Positions 1 through 10,824 of a stretch of 64,000 nt of DNA are shown here, piece after piece. Source of the stretch: Trichomonas vaginalis G3. Its lineage: Eukaryota; Parabasalia; Trichomonadida; Trichomonadidae. The position numbers and the translations under genes were made by a program. The notes below the pieces were generated by a model. It made no database searches. It worked only from the letters and a program-made list of their open reading frames with translations, and was not told where the DNA came from. The stretch covers positions 10,505,179 through 10,569,178 of the forward strand of contig NC_067206.1 in the NCBI RefSeq assembly GCF_026262505.1. Reading direction: 5' to 3'. Each line of letters begins with the position of its first letter. Position 1 is the first letter of the stretch.

Positions 1-140
1 CTACAAAAAACGATAGAAATGAATAGTTTACATGGAAATTCTATACTTACAAGTATTCAATGTCACTTTTGTGCTCGAGATTTTGATTCTAGTATACTAT
101 GTATTTGTTAGCTCATTGTAAAGTTGTGGTGAAAATTGAA

Positions 141-312
<172 letters not shown>

Positions 313-616
313 AACATAACATTCTTGTTTATCTCATCATATGGTTCATATTTTCGCGTTCTGAAAGCAGAAACGAATTTTTGGAATGCAAAGATTCCGA
401 ATCATACGGAATAGAAAATAGACGATCTATCAAGTAGTAAACTATATAGTATTATAAAAATGAAAAACTATTTTTTCATAGAAAAATAAAAATAACGTAT
501 ATTTTCAGTGGAGAATCCGGTCCTGGGAACAATGAAATACGAAGCCCTGACCAAAGTATAGTCTGGGCCTGCAAGTACAATCCTCATGACCGAACTTCCA
601 AAAATCTCCCAAATTC

Positions 617-823
617 TTGATTGTCTCTTGGGAGCTCGGTCATGTGGAACAAAATATTCATCAATATCATTCAGACAAAATCATTCCTACCGTTTTTAGC
701 CATTTAAGAGCGAGATTTTTCGCTGACTTTGTGATTGAAAAAGTCAAACGAAGAATTACGCTCTTAAATGACTATAGAACTAGAACAACTATCGACAAGA
801 TACAAATGGCATGTAATGCATGA
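617..823 (+). pseudogene. 3' remnant of an unrecognised gene, cut by transposon A
   Basis: A 68-codon frame, basic in its C-terminal half (VKRRITLLNDYRTRTT), that I do not recognise. Its last four codons lie in the TIR of transposon A, which begins at 812, so the original C-terminus is lost or replaced. Just upstream, 518-618 holds another protein-like frame (beginning GESGPGNNEIRSP) offset from this one, which suggests one older coding region that is now broken. A cut host gene fits best; part of an older transposon is also possible. An identical copy lies at 22940-23146, so the two flanks were duplicated together. Confidence 0.45.
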
Positions 824-1344
824 AAAATAGCGTGACTTCATTTTTGACAGTTTACAAATGTAAAGTGTTGCGTCCTTAAAAACTTGGAAATATATACATT
901 CATGAATTATCTTGTATATTAATTGAAAATCCATAAAACCCTAACAATATTTTTTCTTAAAAAAACTATAAAAATATAAATAAAATTAATCGTTAAATAA
1001 AAATATTTGATATTAGAATTTTATTGGAAAAATAAAAAACTTAATATTTTAAAGAAATACTTAAATACTTGAATGTTTTAACTTTTACATTATCATATAG
1101 ACTCTCAAATTATTGATTGGAAACGGTTTGAGGGTTATCAATTTAAAAAAATTGTGAGTTTTTTAGATTTTTGGCAATGTTAAACGGTTAATTTTTTCTC
1201 AAAAAAATTATTTCGAATTTCCAAAATTTTTGACATTTTGGCTGAGAACTATGGTCTGCGAGGTACATAGATAGAATCAGTACCTCGCAGACTATAGTTC
1301 TCTATATGGCACCGAAAATTTTTGGTGAAATGTCGTCGCATTTC

Positions 1345-2798
1345 TCTTATATACGAAAAAAGAGATCTGACATTGTGTCAGATCTCAGTAAAAGTGACAT
1401 TTACATGTCAAAAAAATAGAATGAGTTTAAATAATTAAAATTGAGGGTGAGAGTAGTATTGTATGAAATAATATCTCTCACCCTCCAATTCATCCTATGG
1501 CGCCGAAAAAATTTTGGTGAAATGCGACCACATTTCACCAAAATTTCTCGGCGCCATATAGAGAACTAGAGCCTGTGAGGTACTGATACTATCCATGTAC
1601 CTCGCAGGCTCTAGTTCCAAGCCAAAATGGCTAAAAATTGCCCGCAATTGTTCACATTGCGGGCAATTTTTAGCCATTTTGGCTGGGAATTGGAGGGTGA
1701 GAGTAGTATTGTATGAAATAATATCTCTCACCCTCCAATTCATCCTATGGCGCCGAAAAAATTTTGGTGAAATGCGACCACATTTCACCAAAATTTCTCG
1801 GCGCCATATAGAGAACTAGAGCCTGTGAGGTACTGATACTATCCATGTACCTCGCAGGCTCTAGTTCCAAGCCAAAATGGCTAAAAAATTGCCCGCAATT
1901 GTTCACATTGCGGGCAATTTTTAGCCATTTTGGCTGGGAATTGGAGGGTGAGAGTAGTATTGTATGAAATAATATCTCTCACCCTCCAATTCATCCTATG
2001 GCGCCGAAAAAATTTTGGTGAAATGCGACCACATTTCACCAAAATTTCTCGGCGCCATATAGAGAACTAGAGCCTGTGAGGTACTGATACTATCCATGTA
2101 CCTCGCAGGCTCTAGTTCCAAGCCAAAATGGCTAAAAATTGCCCGCAATTGTTCACATTGCGGGCAATTTTTAGCCATTTTGGCTGGGAATTGGAGGGTG
2201 AGAGTAGTATTGTATGAAATAATATCTCTCACCCTCCAATTCATCCTATGGCGCCGAAAAAATTTTGGTGAAATGCGACCACATTTCACCAAAATTTCTC
2301 GGCGCCATATAGAGAACTAGAGCCTGTGAGGTACTGATACTATCCATGTACCTCGCAGGCTCTAGTTCCAAGCCAAAATGGCTAAAAATTGCCCGCAATT
2401 GTTCACATTGCGGGCAATTTTTAGCCATTTTGGCTGGGAATTGGAGGGTGAGAGTAGTATTGTATGAAATAATATCTCTCACCCTCCAATTCATCCTATG
2501 GCGCCGAAAAAATTTTGGTGAAATGCGACCACATTTCACCAAAATTTCTCGGCGCCATATAGAGAACTAGAGCCTGTGAGGTACTGATACTATCCATGTA
2601 CCTCGCAGGCTCTAGTTCCAAGCCAAAATGGCTAAAAATTGCCCGCAATTGTTCACATTCCCATCTTTTGTTGGTAAGACGAAGAATATGAAATAAATTA
2701 TGAAGAAGATAATGATGAATAAAATATCACTTTTTATATTTTTGACACGTAAAGTTGTCACTTTTCTGTCAAACCGTTTTTATCGTTTTCGTATATAA
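1345..2798. mobile_element. Non-autonomous element 'E' carrying a palindrome array
   Basis: Present in unit 1 and absent from unit 2. Flanked by CATTTC (1339-1344 and 2799-2804), which occurs once at the empty site. Its ends share TTATATACGAAAA in inverted orientation, and AAAAGTGACA and its complement lie near each end. It has no gene. About 1.2 kb of its 1454 bp is the four-palindrome array. A separate 25-base perfect hairpin (GAGATCTGACA stem) lies near 1362. The insertion point lies at the tip of a palindrome in the TIR of A. The superfamily is not clear. Confidence 0.75.
1441..2659. repeat. 250-bp tandem array of four palindromes (P1-P4)
   Basis: Nearly five units of 250-251 bp. In the unit at 1938-2187, P1 (55 bp) has arms GGAGGGTGAGAG/CTCTCACCCTCC, P2 (about 63 bp) has arms starting TGGCGCCGAAAAA, P3 (55 bp) has arms starting GAACTAGAGCC, and P4 (about 63 bp) has arms ending TTGCCCGCAAT. 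The palindromes are separated by only 3-4 bases, and loops are 6-20 nt. The 74- and 98-codon frames repeated here are by-products of the array. Confidence 0.93.
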
Positions 2799-2983
2799 CA
2801 TTTCACCAAAAATTTTTCGGCGCCATAGGAAGAATTGGAGGGTGTGAGATACTATTACATGCTATAGTACTCACACCCTCCAACTCCCAATCAAAATCGC
2901 ATAAAATTTGCTACTTATCTTCAGATTACCTCCCATTATAAAATATATCATTGCTATCTCATCGTACTATACTTCCACCCTAT

Positions 2984-3072
2984 TGTATTTAAAAATATAA
3001 AATTTTTTGATAATATATTTTTATATCTTGAATTTTCAAACAATATATTCACAGATAATATAATGGGAAATC
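2984..3072. repeat. 89-bp direct repeat, left of element F1
   Basis: Identical to 5051-5139. The empty site in unit 2 (23847-23935) holds a single copy, so this behaves as an unusually long target-site duplication. Confidence 0.85.
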
Positions 3073-3358
3073 GAGTATATAAGAATTTCCGAAAAAGTGA
3101 CACCCAAAAAGTGACACTTTCAATAGGGAGTAACACTTAAAAAGTGACAATTTAAAATTCACAATAAATAAAAATAATAAATTTTTTAGTCTATTAAATT
3201 ATTCTTTTCTTTGAAATCCTCTAAAAATTCTTCGAAATGTTCTAAAATATAATCTGGAGAATTATAACAAAAATTCATTAATTTCTAACATATACGTATC
3301 TAACAATTCATTTGGAATTTCAAACGATCTTAAATATGTAATTGAATTTTGTATCTTC

Positions 3359-3694
3359 TCATTTATATTGAGAAAGTTTTTCTTCAGCATTTTCCAATAA
3401 AAATCTTAATGGATTCAAATTGGCTTCTTGATTCTGAACAAAATTTAATACTTGGTATAAACGTGATTGAACTTCTCTTTTCAATTTTGTTTTATAATCT
3501 GTCAATCGAGGCTCGCGAATTCTAATTGAAGGAATAAAACCTGTTTGAAGTAAATCGTTTTTAATACGATAAAAGTAATTGGGTGCAACTTCTTCTAAAA
3601 GATTTTTGACAAAAACATCAATTCTTTGATTTTTAACGCAGCCAAAATCGTGATATTTTATCTTTTTAAATAAAGATTCAGAAACGTTATTCAC
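3359..3694 (-). pseudogene. MULE transposase C-terminal remnant in F1
   Basis: A 111-codon frame whose first 45 residues align with the end of the DDE domain of the A transposase: NNVSESLFKKIK here against NNIAESHFHQLK there, followed by a similar RID-V-L-----P stretch. It therefore keeps the presumed catalytic glutamate (residue 6) and the helical C-terminus, but lacks the zinc-binding and D-D parts. No N-terminal partner is visible within F1, so this is an internally deleted, non-autonomous MULE. It cannot be active alone and could only be mobilised by a transposase supplied elsewhere. Confidence 0.7.
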
Positions 3695-3707
3695 ACAACG
3701 TTAATTC

Positions 3708-4748
3708 ATTTGGTCTGGCAGCGGCTATCCACATCATAGCCAACAATTCCTTATATAAAGTTCAAAAACTTGGGTGCAATCAGAACTGATTGCACCCAAG
3801 TTTTTGAACTTTCTTGAGGGAATTAAAGGGTGAGAGATTTATAGTCTATCTATATATCTCCCACCCTCTAATTCCCTCCCTGACAGCGGGAAATTTTGTC
3901 TGAATGTTAAACTATTCAGACAAAGTTTCCCACTGTTTGCGAAGGAATTGTTGGCTATGATGTACTGATTCATGATCAGTACATCATAGCCAACAATTCC
4001 TTATATAAAGTTCAAAAACTTGGGTGCAATCAGTTCTGATTGCACCCAAGTTTTTGAACTTTCTTGAGGGAATGGAAGAGTAAGAGGTATACATTATGAA
4101 TATATACCTCTTACCCTTCCATTCCCTCTCTGACAGCGGGAAACTTTGTCTGAATGTTAAAACTATTCAGACAAAGTTTCCCGCTGTCAGCGAAAGAATT
4201 GTTCCATCTGGTGCATAGAGTGTGAATCTATGCACCAAATGGAGCAAGTCCCTCGCGAAATTGCCCAAACTTGCGTCGCATTTCAAAGATTGCGACCCAA
4301 ATTTTGGCGATTTCTAGTAGAGATGGAGTATTTTGAGTCACTGACCTATATGCAGTGGCTCAAAGGGCTCCATCTCTACTTTGAAGCAAGGAAACTTTCC
4401 TCGAAATTTTGATAATTTGAAGAAAGTTTTCAAGCAATTAACAAAGGATTACTCGCTATGAGGTAAAAATTCTAGATTTTCACCTCATAGCGAGAGCTTC
4501 CCTTTCATTGCTTGAAAACTTTCCCCAGCTTCAAAATTGGGGAAAGGGCTGTAAAGTCGACTCCGATACCAGCAGGTACCAGAGTATTTAAAAGAGAAGC
4601 CCTCGTACGAGTTTCTATGAAGACCTTCTCATTCAAGAAGATCTTAATAGAAAATCGTACGAGGGCATTGGAAACTCGCGTCTGGTACATGTTGGTACCA
4701 GAGTGTTTGAGATTTGAAGACTCTGGTACTAACATGTACCAGAATTTA
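3708..4748. repeat. Palindrome field in F1
   Basis: Back-to-back palindromes of roughly 50-70 bp. The first half (about 3720-4190) repeats the same four palindromes (Q1-Q4) found in the 250-bp array of element G. The second half holds diverged or unrelated ones, for example a GGTGCATAGA stem near 4218, a GTAGAGATGGAG stem around 4318-4380, a GCTATGAGGTAAAAAT stem near 4455, a GCCCTCGTACGA stem near 4600 and a CTGGTACATGTT stem near 4690. Confidence 0.88.
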
Positions 4749-5050
4749 TGATGAATTTAAGATGGACCATTATAAAATGGTAGCGGTTTGTTTCAAAAAA
4801 TTTTAGATGAGATTTGCATAGATATAGATTATAGGATTTATACATATGAAAAATAATATATAAAAATATAATTTTGAGATAATTATGTAAATAATATTTT
4901 AAATATTTGAATTTGAGGTATAATTTTATAGTAAAATATATTATAAAGAGTATTTATATAAATATTGTAAAATAATATAAGTAATAAAAATTGAGACCCC
5001 CTCCCTGTTTTTGATGTTTTGTCACTTTTTCGGTAATTCTTATTGTTTCT

Positions 5051-5139
5051 TGTATTTAAAAATATAAAATTTTTTGATAATATATTTTTATATCTTGAAT
5101 TTTCAAACAATATATTCACAGATAATATAATGGGAAATC
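5051..5139. repeat. 89-bp direct repeat, right of element F1
   Basis: Right copy of the repeat described at 2984-3072; the TIR of A continues directly from it. Confidence 0.85.
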
Positions 5140-5414
5140 TATCTCAACCTAGCCTTAAAGTACCAAACTCCTGCTTGCATTCTCACTCACAAATATTAAA
5201 CATCCATCTCCAAAAACTAAATTCTTCACAATTTTTTTTAAAATTGAGAACATAAAAAACGTATGCATTCAATAATTTAAGATACTAACAAATATTACAA
5301 ACTTCAAAATATCAGATATTAACGTTTTTCAATTAAAAAAAATATCGAGATTGGGACAAAGTTGCAATTCGGCACTTTTTGTAAAAAAATGGGGTCATAC
5401 TCATAATGAATAGA

Positions 5415-5933
5415 GACTTATAGCCAAGTCTTGATATCATGCAGGGAGAATATACATTGATAAGCAATTATATTTTATAGTAGTAGTATTCAGAAATTCT
5501 TACAATTTACAATACAATTTTCAAAAATGGATAAAGACTTATAGCCAAGTCTTGATATCATGCAGGGAGAATATACATTGATAAGCAATTATATTTTATA
5601 GTAGTAGTATTCAGAAATTCTTACAATTTACAATACAATTTTCAAAAATGGATAAAGACTTATAGCCAAGTCTTGATATCATGCAGGGAGAATATACATT
5701 GATAAGCAATTATATTTTATAGTAGTAGTATTCAGAAATTCTTACAATTTACAATACAATTTTCAAAAATGGATAAAGACTTATAGCCAAGTCTTGATAT
5801 CATGCAGGGAGAATATACATTGATAAGCAATTATATTTTATAGTAGTAGTATTCAGAAATTCTTACAATTTACAATACAATTTTCAAAAATGGATAAAGA
5901 CTTATAGCCAAGTCTTGATATCATGCAGGGAGA
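5415..5933. repeat. 121-bp tandem array in the core of A (4.3 copies)
   Basis: The motif GACTTATAGCC starts at 5415, 5536, 5657, 5778 and 5899, an exact 121-bp period. It lies 3' of the transposase gene. The paralogous array at 24212 has the same copy number. Confidence 0.95.
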
Positions 5934-6142
5934 CTCTCTACAAATACAAAAATTGATTATCATAAGGAAATACAAATTTATCAATTTTCATGTGAAAATT
6001 ACATAAATTTGTTCTCCAATAAATAGCAATAATACTTTGAATGTTATATTAAGTAATATAGCTTCAGGTAAATAAGCTTACACTTCAAAAATATACTGTT
6101 TATTCATTAATTTTAAAAAAAGTCCAAATTATCTAATCTTGC
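5934..6142. other. 3' region of the A transposase gene
   Basis: AT-rich sequence between the 121-bp array and the transposase stop codon. I see no further gene or repeat in it; it presumably holds the 3' end of the transposase transcript. Confidence 0.5.
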
Positions 6143-7612
6143 TTACTCTTCCTTTAAACTTCTTTGTGCCAAATTTAATATTGCCTTCAAAGATGGAATA
6201 AGGACACTAGGTTCAATCCTTCGGCTTTCGACAATTTCCAAAATGTGTTGAATTAATTTCAAACATTCATCGTGTTTTGAAGCTCTTTGCTCAACAATCT
6301 GATTATCTGCCCTTGTAAGAATTCTTACTGCTCTTTTTTCATTCAAAACATTAGCGACTTGAACCTTAATAATCACATTTGGAATCACAACAGTGATGAG
6401 AGTTATGACGATGTCATCAATGCGCTCATTTTTCTTACCCAAGAAAAATGTTTGCTTTAATTGATGAAAGTGTGATTCCGCAATGTTATTCGTGGAATCA
6501 CCTTCTCCACGATATAACATCATCCAATGTTCTTTGGTTCTTCTCCATTGTTTATCGAAATACTTCAAAGCGCGCGGTTCTTCTTCTTCTAACATTGTTG
6601 TCAAGAACTCATATGTTTCATCAGACTCTTCAGCCAGCTTTTCTGCATTCGTTGCATCTGCACGTAATGTCAAAAAGTCCAGTGCTAAATAGAAGTTCTC
6701 AAAATTCCGTGGATTGTCAAAATAGCTTCCAACTTTTGCACATGCGCGTAAAACATGCACAGTGCACCAACTGAGCTGCGCAAGAGGAAATCCGTCCTCA
6801 ATTGCGCGAGCAATGTTTAGCGCACAGTCAGCGCTCCAATGCTGTGGATCCAGGTGCGCAAACTCACAGAATTTCACCAAACATTCTTGAATTTTTTCAG
6901 ATGTCTGAGGGTTCACTAAAAAATAGCAAAAGGGGAAAATTGTGTTTTGACTTGTTTTCATTGTTACTGCAAACAATTGGATCTTTCCTTTAATTAAAGA
7001 ATGAGTGGAATCGACGTGGAGAGGGTTATCAATGCTATGCACCAATTCTTTTGCAGCAAAAGGTGCATATATGATTGTAAACTCGGAAAAATCTCCATTG
7101 TAATCAAATTGAACGAGATCATCTGGGCACTCTTCCTGTAAATTATTCAAAAATGCTTCCAAAGAAGTGTAAGGATCGTTTGATAATCTTTGTGCAATAA
7201 TCTCATCAAGGCGATAAAATTTGTGCTTTAAAGCATCAGTAGACTGCGCGAAAAGTTTCATCGTTTCTTTGTTATTCGTATCAATTCCGAACTTATCAAA
7301 AAATGCTTTTTGAGCAAGAAATTGCTTTCCACCGTTTTTAATATAAAGTTCGATCCATTTTTGATAAAATTTACTCGCGTAATGTGAACCCATTTCAACT
7401 CCTATATGATGGCAATGTTCTTCATTAACTTTGCTTATAGTAAACACTCCATTTTGTTCTTCAACCCTAAATTTTGCCTTGCATAGGGGATACGAACATG
7501 AATAAGTGACATATTGCTTTGGAGATCCCGTTCTTCTTCTGTATGGGACACCGCCCTTGACTTCCTGTTTAATACCAAAAGCAATAAGCTCCTCTAAGTC
7601 CACCGAAATCAT
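6143..7612 (-). CDS. MULE (Mutator-like) transposase of element A
   Basis: Cut-and-paste transposase expected to bind the TIRs of A and act in the nucleus. Numbering follows the longest frame, which opens at 7714. A zinc-binding FLYWCH/WRKY-GCM1-like N-terminal motif has C73, C78 and H100/H102. The MULE DDE core has D235 in HVDSTHS, D296 in SADCALN and E413 in NNIAESHF, and the family's C-x2-H (C317, H320) lies between the second D and the E. I choose Met35 (7612) because the first ~20 codons of the longer frame are the TIR of inserted element B, and because TCACTTC with A+1 at 7623, an Initiator core, lies 11 nt upstream. The 489-residue product is uninterrupted. B has displaced the sequence upstream of 7654, so promoter context beyond the Inr is altered. 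The unit-2 copy differs by few residues, which suggests recent activity. Confidence 0.9.
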   Translation of the reverse strand: MISVDLEELIAFGIKQEVKGGVPYRRRTGSPKQYVTYSCSYPLCKAKFRVEEQNGVFTISKVNEEHCHHIGVEMGSHYASKFYQKWIELYIKNGGKQFLAQKAFFDKFGIDTNNKETMKLFAQSTDALKHKFYRLDEIIAQRLSNDPYTSLEAFLNNLQEECPDDLVQFDYNGDFSEFTIIYAPFAAKELVHSIDNPLHVDSTHSLIKGKIQLFAVTMKTSQNTIFPFCYFLVNPQTSEKIQECLVKFCEFAHLDPQHWSADCALNIARAIEDGFPLAQLSWCTVHVLRACAKVGSYFDNPRNFENFYLALDFLTLRADATNAEKLAEESDETYEFLTTMLEEEEPRALKYFDKQWRRTKEHWMMLYRGEGDSTNNIAESHFHQLKQTFFLGKKNERIDDIVITLITVVIPNVIIKVQVANVLNEKRAVRILTRADNQIVEQRASKHDECLKLIQHILEIVESRRIEPSVLIPSLKAILNLAQRSLKEE

Positions 7613-7616
7613 AAAA

Positions 7617-7625
7617 ATGAAGTGA
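7617..7625 (-). promoter_or_regulatory. Initiator (Inr) of the A transposase gene
   Basis: On the minus strand the sequence reads TCACTTC followed by ATTTTT and the ATG. It fits the trichomonad Inr core TCA+1YTWY, with the A 11 nt from the start codon, within the short 5' UTR usual in this group. The unit-2 equivalent is at 26414-26422. Confidence 0.65.
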
Positions 7626-7679
7626 TTTTGAAAAGAGTTAACAAAATTCAAATCGAATGGGGGACAAACTCGCCCATTG

Positions 7680-7692
7680 TCACTTTTCATTA
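7680..7692 (+). promoter_or_regulatory. Exact Trichomonas-type Inr in the left TIR of B
   Basis: TCACTTTTCATTA matches the full consensus TCAYTWYTCATTA. It points rightward into B, antisense to the transposase remnant. Other copies are at 12316-12328, 26477-26489 and 29670-29682. Whether it is used is unknown. Confidence 0.6.
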
Positions 7693-7865
7693 ACCTTAAA
7701 CTTGTAATTTTCATTATTTTTAATTAACCTTATTTCTTTCCCAATTCCTGATTTATTTTATTCACTTACTATTAAAAGTCACATTTTAATAAAATATAAT
7801 AATTTATTTATAGCATTTTTTACTATACTGTAATAAAAAATTAATTATAATAAATTAAATGTTTA

Positions 7866-8234
7866 TTAAATCAAATGTTTTCTTTGCAATAATATTTTTA
7901 ATGTTGAGTAAACAATGTTGGGATCAAGTGTATCATTTTTCAGACCTTTCTGAACAGCTTCAAGCATACTGATGCATTCGACTTTTTTAAATTGTGTCAT
8001 TTCTTCGAAATCTCTTGTGACTTTTTTGATAACTTTAACACTTCTCTCTGAATCCAGACCTTTAATTTGCAACTTAATCAGGAATGAAGGAACAACACTG
8101 GAATATAACTCGATGACAAGTTCATCGAGTCGAAGATTTGGTTGTACACCACTTGTATGTGCCGGATACCATTGTGTCAAATTTTTTCTGAAATTAACTT
8201 TAAAAGTACTAAGTAAGATCATGAGATATAGCAA
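7866..8234 (-). pseudogene. C-terminal MULE transposase fragment of B
   Basis: A 122-codon frame. From about residue 34, LRLDELVIELYSSVVPSFLI aligns with the C-terminal helical region of the A transposase (ERIDDIVITLITVVIPNVII), including a matching run to the end of the protein. The first ~33 codons come from the 121-bp repeat unit. No catalytic residues remain. The N-terminal part of the same gene lies at 13690-13803, separated by H, a duplicated fragment and the array, so B is an internal-deletion derivative of an autonomous element. Confidence 0.75.
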
Positions 8235-8552
8235 TATATGTTTAAACTAACTTATATTTTGTCATAAGACGAAATGGTGGAAGTGAGGTGAAGTCAAAAG
8301 TGACATATATTTGGCCGGCTAAATTCCCCTTTAGTTTACATGTCAAAATTACAATAAATTAATTATTTTGCTTAGCAATTAGCTATGTATTAAAACTAAA
8401 ATTATTACTATTCAATTCTATACATTCAAATATTAAACAATTCAAATTTAATAACAAAGATATTACAATAAATAAAAAAATGATTAAAAATGTCCCTGAA
8501 AATTTTCTGAAAGCTATCTCGTGTTTAGGTCTCAATTTTTTTAGAAATAGAA

Positions 8553-9399
8553 GAGTGTGGGACAAACTATCCAGTGTCACTTTTATTAACCTTATTTAAA
8601 AAATTAATAAAATAATAATAAAAAATTATTTGAATCTTTTACATTAATTGTTTCTTTTTTAAAAGTACCTTTAAAGTACAATAAACAAGATTTGAATCTA
8701 TTGATCCTTGTTGCAAACTTGAATATATTGCTTCAAGCATTTTTGAGAGTAGCCCATGCTAGCTTTTATCTCTTCTTGGATACCAAACTGGAGGAGCTCC
8801 ATAGTGTTGAATATCACGGGCTCCATACAACAAATTGAATAAGGTATTTCAAAATTTGAAGGAAATGGTCCATCATTGAATGTAGTGGCCGGGAATTGAA
8901 TGACATACAGATAGTTTGAGGAAATTTGTTATAAATTATAATATAATTGAAGAATTAATTATCAAAACAAGTCTAAGAGCCATTTGTCAGATTTTCCCGA
9001 AATGCAAGGTTAAGATTTTAGCAGCGACTAACTTTGAGTGTACATATATAATTGTTATACTGAGTACTTTCTATCTGTGTTACTTATTTGAGTCTAAGAG
9101 CCATTTGTCAGATTTTCCCGAAATGCAAGGTTAAGATTTTAGCAGCGACTAACTTTGAGTGTACATATATAATTGTTATACTGAGTACTTTCTATCTGTG
9201 TTACTTATTTGAGTCTAAGAGCCATTTCTACCATAGAACTAGATATTGTCTCTCATTAAATATATATAACTGTAAACTGCTTAATTCATTTATCTATTTA
9301 GATAAAATTATATTTATATAAGATTTCATGTTATTATTTCATCTTTATTATTTTTTTTATTCCTTTGAAAAGTGACACTGGATAGTTTGTCCCTTTCTC
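8553..9399. mobile_element. Non-autonomous MULE 'C' (847 bp)
   Basis: TIR GGGACAAACTATCCAGTGTC continuing to ACTTTT at both ends, preceded by GAG. A perfect 9-bp duplication, GAAATAGAA, flanks it (8544-8552 and 9400-9408), and the empty site with one copy is at 27342-27350. The left interior (about 8650-8760) resembles the C-terminal part of the B transposase gene at DNA level. There is no intact gene. This is a recent insertion into H of unit 1. Confidence 0.92.
8971..9233. repeat. 121-bp tandem array in C (2.1 copies)
   Basis: GTCTAAGAGCC starts at 8971, 9092 and 9213, an exact 121-bp period. Its sequence is unrelated to the other 121-bp arrays. Confidence 0.93.
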
Positions 9400-9891
9400 G
9401 AAATAGAAAAAGATTGGATTTAACTTTCAAACATTATATATAGTTTTGTATATGGAAGCCTTTAAATACAAGTTAATGATATGGAGTTGTATTGCGAGGA
9501 AGAGGGAATCAAAGAAATTGACGAAGTTCCAGAATTTTATTCAACAATTCTTAATCAATTAACAAAAACTATACCGAAACTTATCTTACCATCCAAATCA
9601 AATCACATTACATACGGAATAAACATTTAATCTTTTACCATTAAAATTATATTTATACGTTATTTAATTTTTTACGTCTAAGTTGAATAGGATAATAGCC
9701 GAAGATATAAAGTAACTATAGTTTACAAGCTAAGGAACAAATCAGCATTGAAACTAAAAAATGCTGAAATATTATAATAAATTGAAGAAATACTGTGATA
9801 GAATACCTAGTTATACTAGATACTATTATAATATGAATTCATTTGTATTGAATATCGATAATAAAAAATCGATGAAATATTAAAATGAGAA

Positions 9892-10721
9892 GGGGCGGCG
9901 ACAAATTTGCCCAGCCAGTAAAGTATTCAATTTTTTTTTTGCATTTTTTTTAAAGCTTCTTAACTTAAATCATGGAATGTCTCAAAGACAAAAGTAGCAT
10001 ACAGCATGTAAAGCTAAAGAAAGATAATCATAATTAATACCTTAATTTTTAATATTACGCATTTTTAGGTGCAAAATTTAAAAACATTCTAATACAATAG
10101 AGCAGTTTCCAAAAGTAGCATACAGCATGCAAAGCTAAAGAAAGATAATCATAATTAATACCTTAATTTTTAATATTACGCATTTTTAGGTGCAAAATTT
10201 AAAAACATTCTAATACAATAGAGCAGTTTCCAAAAGTAGCATACAGCATGCAAAGCTAAAGAAAGATAATCATAATTAATACCTTTAAAGTTTAAAATCT
10301 TGATTTTTTTTAAAATCAAATATTTATAACTTTAATACATACAGCTTAAACCTTATACTTGTTTTCTCTTGTGAGAAAGCAATCTTACAAAGCTAACAAT
10401 CCTAAAAAATAAAGAATTAAAATTTCATACAATCTTTTTTCGAATCTGTTCTTTTCTTAAGCCGCGAGCGAAGCGAGTGGCTTAGTTTCGTAGTTTCGTA
10501 CAATCTTTTTTCGAATCTGTTCTTTTTGTCTCCCGCGAGCGAAGCGAGTGGTTTTTTATTTTAAAAAAAATTTTTTTTCTTTCTTACTTTTTTTTCCCTT
10601 ACTTACAAATTTGATAGTAACTTACCAAATCTCTTTATCATATAATAATAAATTAATCCATTTTTTGTTTCAAATCTGACACTTATCACTTCACCTCACT
10701 GGGCAAGTTTGTGCCCCCCTC
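9892..10721. mobile_element. Non-autonomous MULE 'I' (830 bp)
   Basis: The ends read GGGGCGGCGACAAATTTGCC and, inverted, GAGGGGGGCACAAACTTGCC, related to the TIRs of B and C. A 9-bp duplication, AAATGAGAA, lies at 9883-9891 and 10722-10730, with the empty site at 27825-27833. It has no gene. It contains a 121-bp array and two copies of a GC-rich GCGAGCGAAGCGAGTGG block (about 10463 and 10538) within a ~75-bp direct repeat. Confidence 0.9.
9991..10283. repeat. 121-bp tandem array in I (2.4 copies)
   Basis: AAAGTAGCATACAGCATG starts at 9991, 10112 and 10233. Its sequence is unrelated to the other 121-bp arrays. Confidence 0.93.
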
Positions 10722-10824
10722 AAATGAGAATAAATTAATAATGAGATTATAAATTAGAATTATTTCTCTTTTATTTAAAATAAAAACTTAGTTCTATTTA
10801 AATTCGATAAAGAAGTACGAAAAA

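Larger units (their letters stand above)
3073..5050. mobile_element. MULE-derived element 'F', copy F1
   Basis: Ends carry subterminal inverted repeats (AGAATTWCCGAAAAAGTGAC) about 8-10 bp inside a GA terminus. Inside are a MULE transposase C-terminal remnant (3359-3694, minus), a dense palindrome field (3708-4748) and AT-rich sequence with no gene (4749-5000). It is flanked by 89-bp direct repeats and absent from unit 2. A second family member, F2, has the same end structure and an 80-bp flanking repeat. Confidence 0.78.
812..5213 (+). repeat. Left TIR of A, interrupted by E and F1
   Basis: Segments 812-1344, 2799-3072 and 5140-5213 are together the reverse complement of 20692-21563. The TIR contains three palindromes homologous to those of the 250-bp array in E. 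The insertions E and F1, each with a duplicated target, account for the gaps. Confidence 0.85.

Noticed and set aside
1495-2570. Repeated 98- and 74-codon frames (also 79-codon frames at 15114-15841)
   Set aside because: They lie wholly in palindrome arrays, appear on both strands and repeat with the array period, so they are by-products of palindromic DNA.
1441-2659. CRISPR-like array
   Set aside because: Units repeat completely with no unique spacers between short repeats, the period is 250 bp, the genome is eukaryotic, and no cas gene is present.
7613-7714. Transposase start at 7714 (34 extra residues)
   Set aside because: Most of these codons come from the TIR of inserted element B, and a proper Inr lies just before the internal ATG at 7612.
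7972-8250. Plus-strand frames opposite the transposase fragments (also 6448-6993, 12608-13093, 26769-27047, 31557-32163)
   Set aside because: Antisense shadows of the minus-strand transposase fragments or of the 121-bp array.
10459-10555. GCGAGCGAAGCGAGTGG blocks as regulatory hairpins
   Set aside because: Two copies in a direct repeat within element I; the stems are short (AAGCC/GGCTT) and not better than other palindromes here, so only mentioned under I.
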